This document shows positions 9,536 through 10,604 of a DNA stretch of 10,604 nucleotides, in pieces. How positions within the stretch are numbered: the first letter of the stretch is position 1; each line of letters opens with the position of its first letter. Location of the stretch: NCBI GenBank assembly GCA_014904845.1, contig MU119992.1, positions 1 to 10,604 of the forward strand, in the 5' to 3' direction. The notes under the pieces were generated by a model. The model did not search any database. It was not told the origin of the DNA and saw nothing but the letters and a program-made list of their open reading frames with translations. The stretch is from Acephala macrosclerotiorum (lineage: Eukaryota; Ascomycota; Leotiomycetes; Helotiales; Mollisiaceae). A program made the translations under genes and the position numbers.

Positions 9536-10330
9536 AAAAACTCGTTCGACGATTTATTAAACGAACTAATAACGAACGAATTTTTTCTTTTGATATTCGA
9601 TATATATTTTATTTTATAAGTTTCGTAAAAATATTTTTACGAAAAATTACAAAGTTTTCGATTTTAGTAATTTATTTTTATTTCAAATTTCAAATTAAAA
9701 ACTTTTAATTTAAACGTTTTATAAAAATTTAAAATTAAAATAAAATTTTAAATTTTATCGAATAATAAAAATTAATAAATTAATAAATATTTTAATATTT
9801 AAAATAAAAATATATTATAAAATTTTATATTATTAAAAAAATATTTTTTAAAATTCTCGTTTTTTATATTAAATTATTATAATCGATTTAATTAATTTAA
9901 ATTATTTTATTTAATATATAATTTTAAAAAAAAACTTTTTAAATCTTTTTTTAAAAATTATACAATTATAAAAATATTTAATATTTAAATTAAAAACGTA
10001 TTTAAAAAAGTTTTACAATTATTATTTTTATTAAATACAATTATATTCTATTGATTTATATAATAACGAATTAATAAAATCGTTTAAAATTTAAAATTTA
10101 ATAATATTTAATTTAATTTTAATTTATTTATAAATTTTATATAATTTGAATTAATTAATATATTATAATTATAAATATAATATAATCGCATATTAATTAA
10201 AATTTTGATATTTTTTATTAGATCGATTATATATTATTTCGAAATTACGAAATCGTCGAATTTTTAAATAAATTAATCAAATTATTACATTTGAATAAAA
10301 TCGCTTATTATAAAAAGTATTAATATTACG
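9536..10330 (+). repeat. Dispersed repeat family, copy D (reference copy)
   Basis: This is the copy that aligns with most others: its left part (9536-10010) with B and with inverted C, its right part (9975-10330) with A, C and E. It begins near CTCGTTCGACGATTTAT (9541-9557), matched on the minus strand of C at 6546-6564, and its main shared stretch ends at AAAGTATTAATATTA (about 10314-10328), which A also has at about 1011-1025. CG is better kept here than in B. Length is about 0.8 kb, with no frame, polymerase motif, long terminal repeat or terminal inverted repeat seen. It could be the remnant of a short non-autonomous transposon, a fragment of a larger one, or a higher-order satellite unit. 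Confidence 0.85.
9621..9644. repeat. 24-base perfect palindrome inside copy D
   Basis: The arms are TTTCGTAAAAAT and its reverse complement, with no spacer. The matching positions in copy B (4608-4627: TTTTATAA, AAAA, TTATAAAA) and copy C (6465-6486: TTTATAAAAA, CA, TTTTTATAAA) are also palindromic, but both CG have become TA. The fold symmetry therefore persists in three copies although its sequence changed in both arms. The A/T-rich middle makes chance symmetry easier, so function is not established. Confidence 0.85.
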
Positions 10331-10369
10331 TATATATAAAAAAATTAATATTAGTTTTTATATCGAATA

Positions 10370-10406
10370 AATAATAATAATAATAATAATAATTTATTAT
10401 TATTAA
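10370..10406. repeat. TAA/TTA hairpin at the centre of a large inverted repeat
   Basis: A run of TAA ends at about 10393 and is followed at once by TTATTATTATTAA, so the two halves can pair with arms of at least 12 bases and almost no loop. It lies at the symmetry centre of copies D and E, whose shared ends AATATTA (to 10328) and TAATATT (from about 10445) are about equally far from it. Confidence 0.8.
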
Positions 10407-10410
10407 TATT

Positions 10411-10604
10411 AAATTTAAAAATTAATATTAATTCATATATATATAATATTAATATTTTTAATATATAAACGATTTTAATAAAATATTTAAATAAAATAAT
10501 TTAATTAATTTATTAAAAATTTTATAATAAAAATAATTATATAATAATTTTAAATTAATAAAAATCTTTAAAATTTTAATTTATATATAATTATATTATA
10601 TTTA
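10411..10604 (-). repeat. Dispersed repeat family, copy E (inverted, cut by the window edge)
   Basis: The reverse complement aligns with the right-hand end of copies A, C and D. Plus-strand landmarks are AAATTAATATTAATT (about 10418-10432), TAATATTAATATTTTTAA, AAACGATTTTA (from about 10467), AAAATATTTAAATA, AATTTAATTAATTTATTAAA (10498-10517) and a run ending in TTAAAATTTTAATTTATA. The plus-strand order matches copy C from 5470 to about 5640. It carries far fewer CG than D, so one arm of the inverted repeat is more decayed than the other. The copy continues beyond the window. Confidence 0.75.

Noticed and set aside
9621..9644. Rho-independent terminator at the palindrome
   Set aside because: The stem is A/T-rich with one CG pair per arm, there is no gene upstream, and a T tract after it means nothing in DNA this rich in T.
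1..10604. A genome with TAA and TAG reassigned (ciliate-like code), which would open long frames
   Set aside because: Under such a code nearly any A/T sequence is open because TGA is rare. The predicted chains would be only K, N, I, F, L, Y and Q in random order, with no domain, and the frames would cross repeat boundaries and minisatellites.
1..10604. Mitochondrial, apicoplast or insect control-region DNA
   Set aside because: More than 10 kb shows no tRNA, rRNA or protein gene, although organelle genomes are gene-dense. There are no yeast-like GC clusters, and a dispersed family in both orientations with CpG excess fits nuclear DNA better.
1..10604. Reduced bacterial symbiont genome
   Set aside because: Even the most AT-rich symbionts keep dense genes at higher G+C. 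No frame, ribosome binding site or tRNA is present.
1..10604. TATA boxes, yeast-type ARS consensus and poly(A) signals
   Set aside because: These A/T motifs match everywhere by chance in this composition, so single matches carry no information.

Overview
The window is almost pure A+T and I find no gene in it. Hand counts give about 4% G+C over the first 600 bases and about 25-30% in the richest patch (around 2880-3120). The remaining C and G sit mostly in the dinucleotide CG: in bases 1-600, 9 of 15 C and 9 of 11 G lie in CG. I found only one CC (6298) and one GG (2842). TAA and TTA are so frequent that no frame stays open for a credible protein. I see no tRNA, rRNA, CRISPR array or bacterial-style operon. 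The best reading is non-genic nuclear DNA of a eukaryote, probably heterochromatin or a pericentromere. Two sources fit. One is an insect of the bee/wasp group, whose AT-rich, unmethylated DNA is known for excess CpG. The other is a fungal AT-isochore heavily changed by C-to-T mutation (RIP or similar). I lean weakly to the first, because CpT and CpC are lost as well as CpA while CpG is kept; RIP would mainly remove CpA.

The window is organised by a decayed, dispersed repeat family found by comparing the sequence with itself. Copy A (655-1040, +), copy B (about 4540-4997, +), copy C (5477-6570, -), copy D (about 9536-10330, +) and copy E (about 10411-10604, -, running off the window) align with one another over hundreds of bases. 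They differ largely by C/T and G/A changes and small indels. Copies D and E are tail to tail and form a large inverted repeat whose centre, near 10393, is a TAA/TTA hairpin. Copies C and D also contain shorter sub-repeats of about 175-205 bases.

Between the copies lie simple-sequence arrays: an A5T hexamer array at the left edge, a 31-base minisatellite at 1055-1147, a perfect 46-base duplication at 8489-8588 and a (TAA)14 run at 9472-9513. There are also long stretches with no G or C at all (327 bases at 7430-7756). One island, 2820-3180, keeps many more C and G, including TG/CA contexts lost elsewhere, and holds two small tandem repeats. It looks either younger or protected. Nothing suggests the parts act together as a genetic system. 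The coherent story is an invading repeat family, its inversion and duplication, and strong mutational decay that spares CG.
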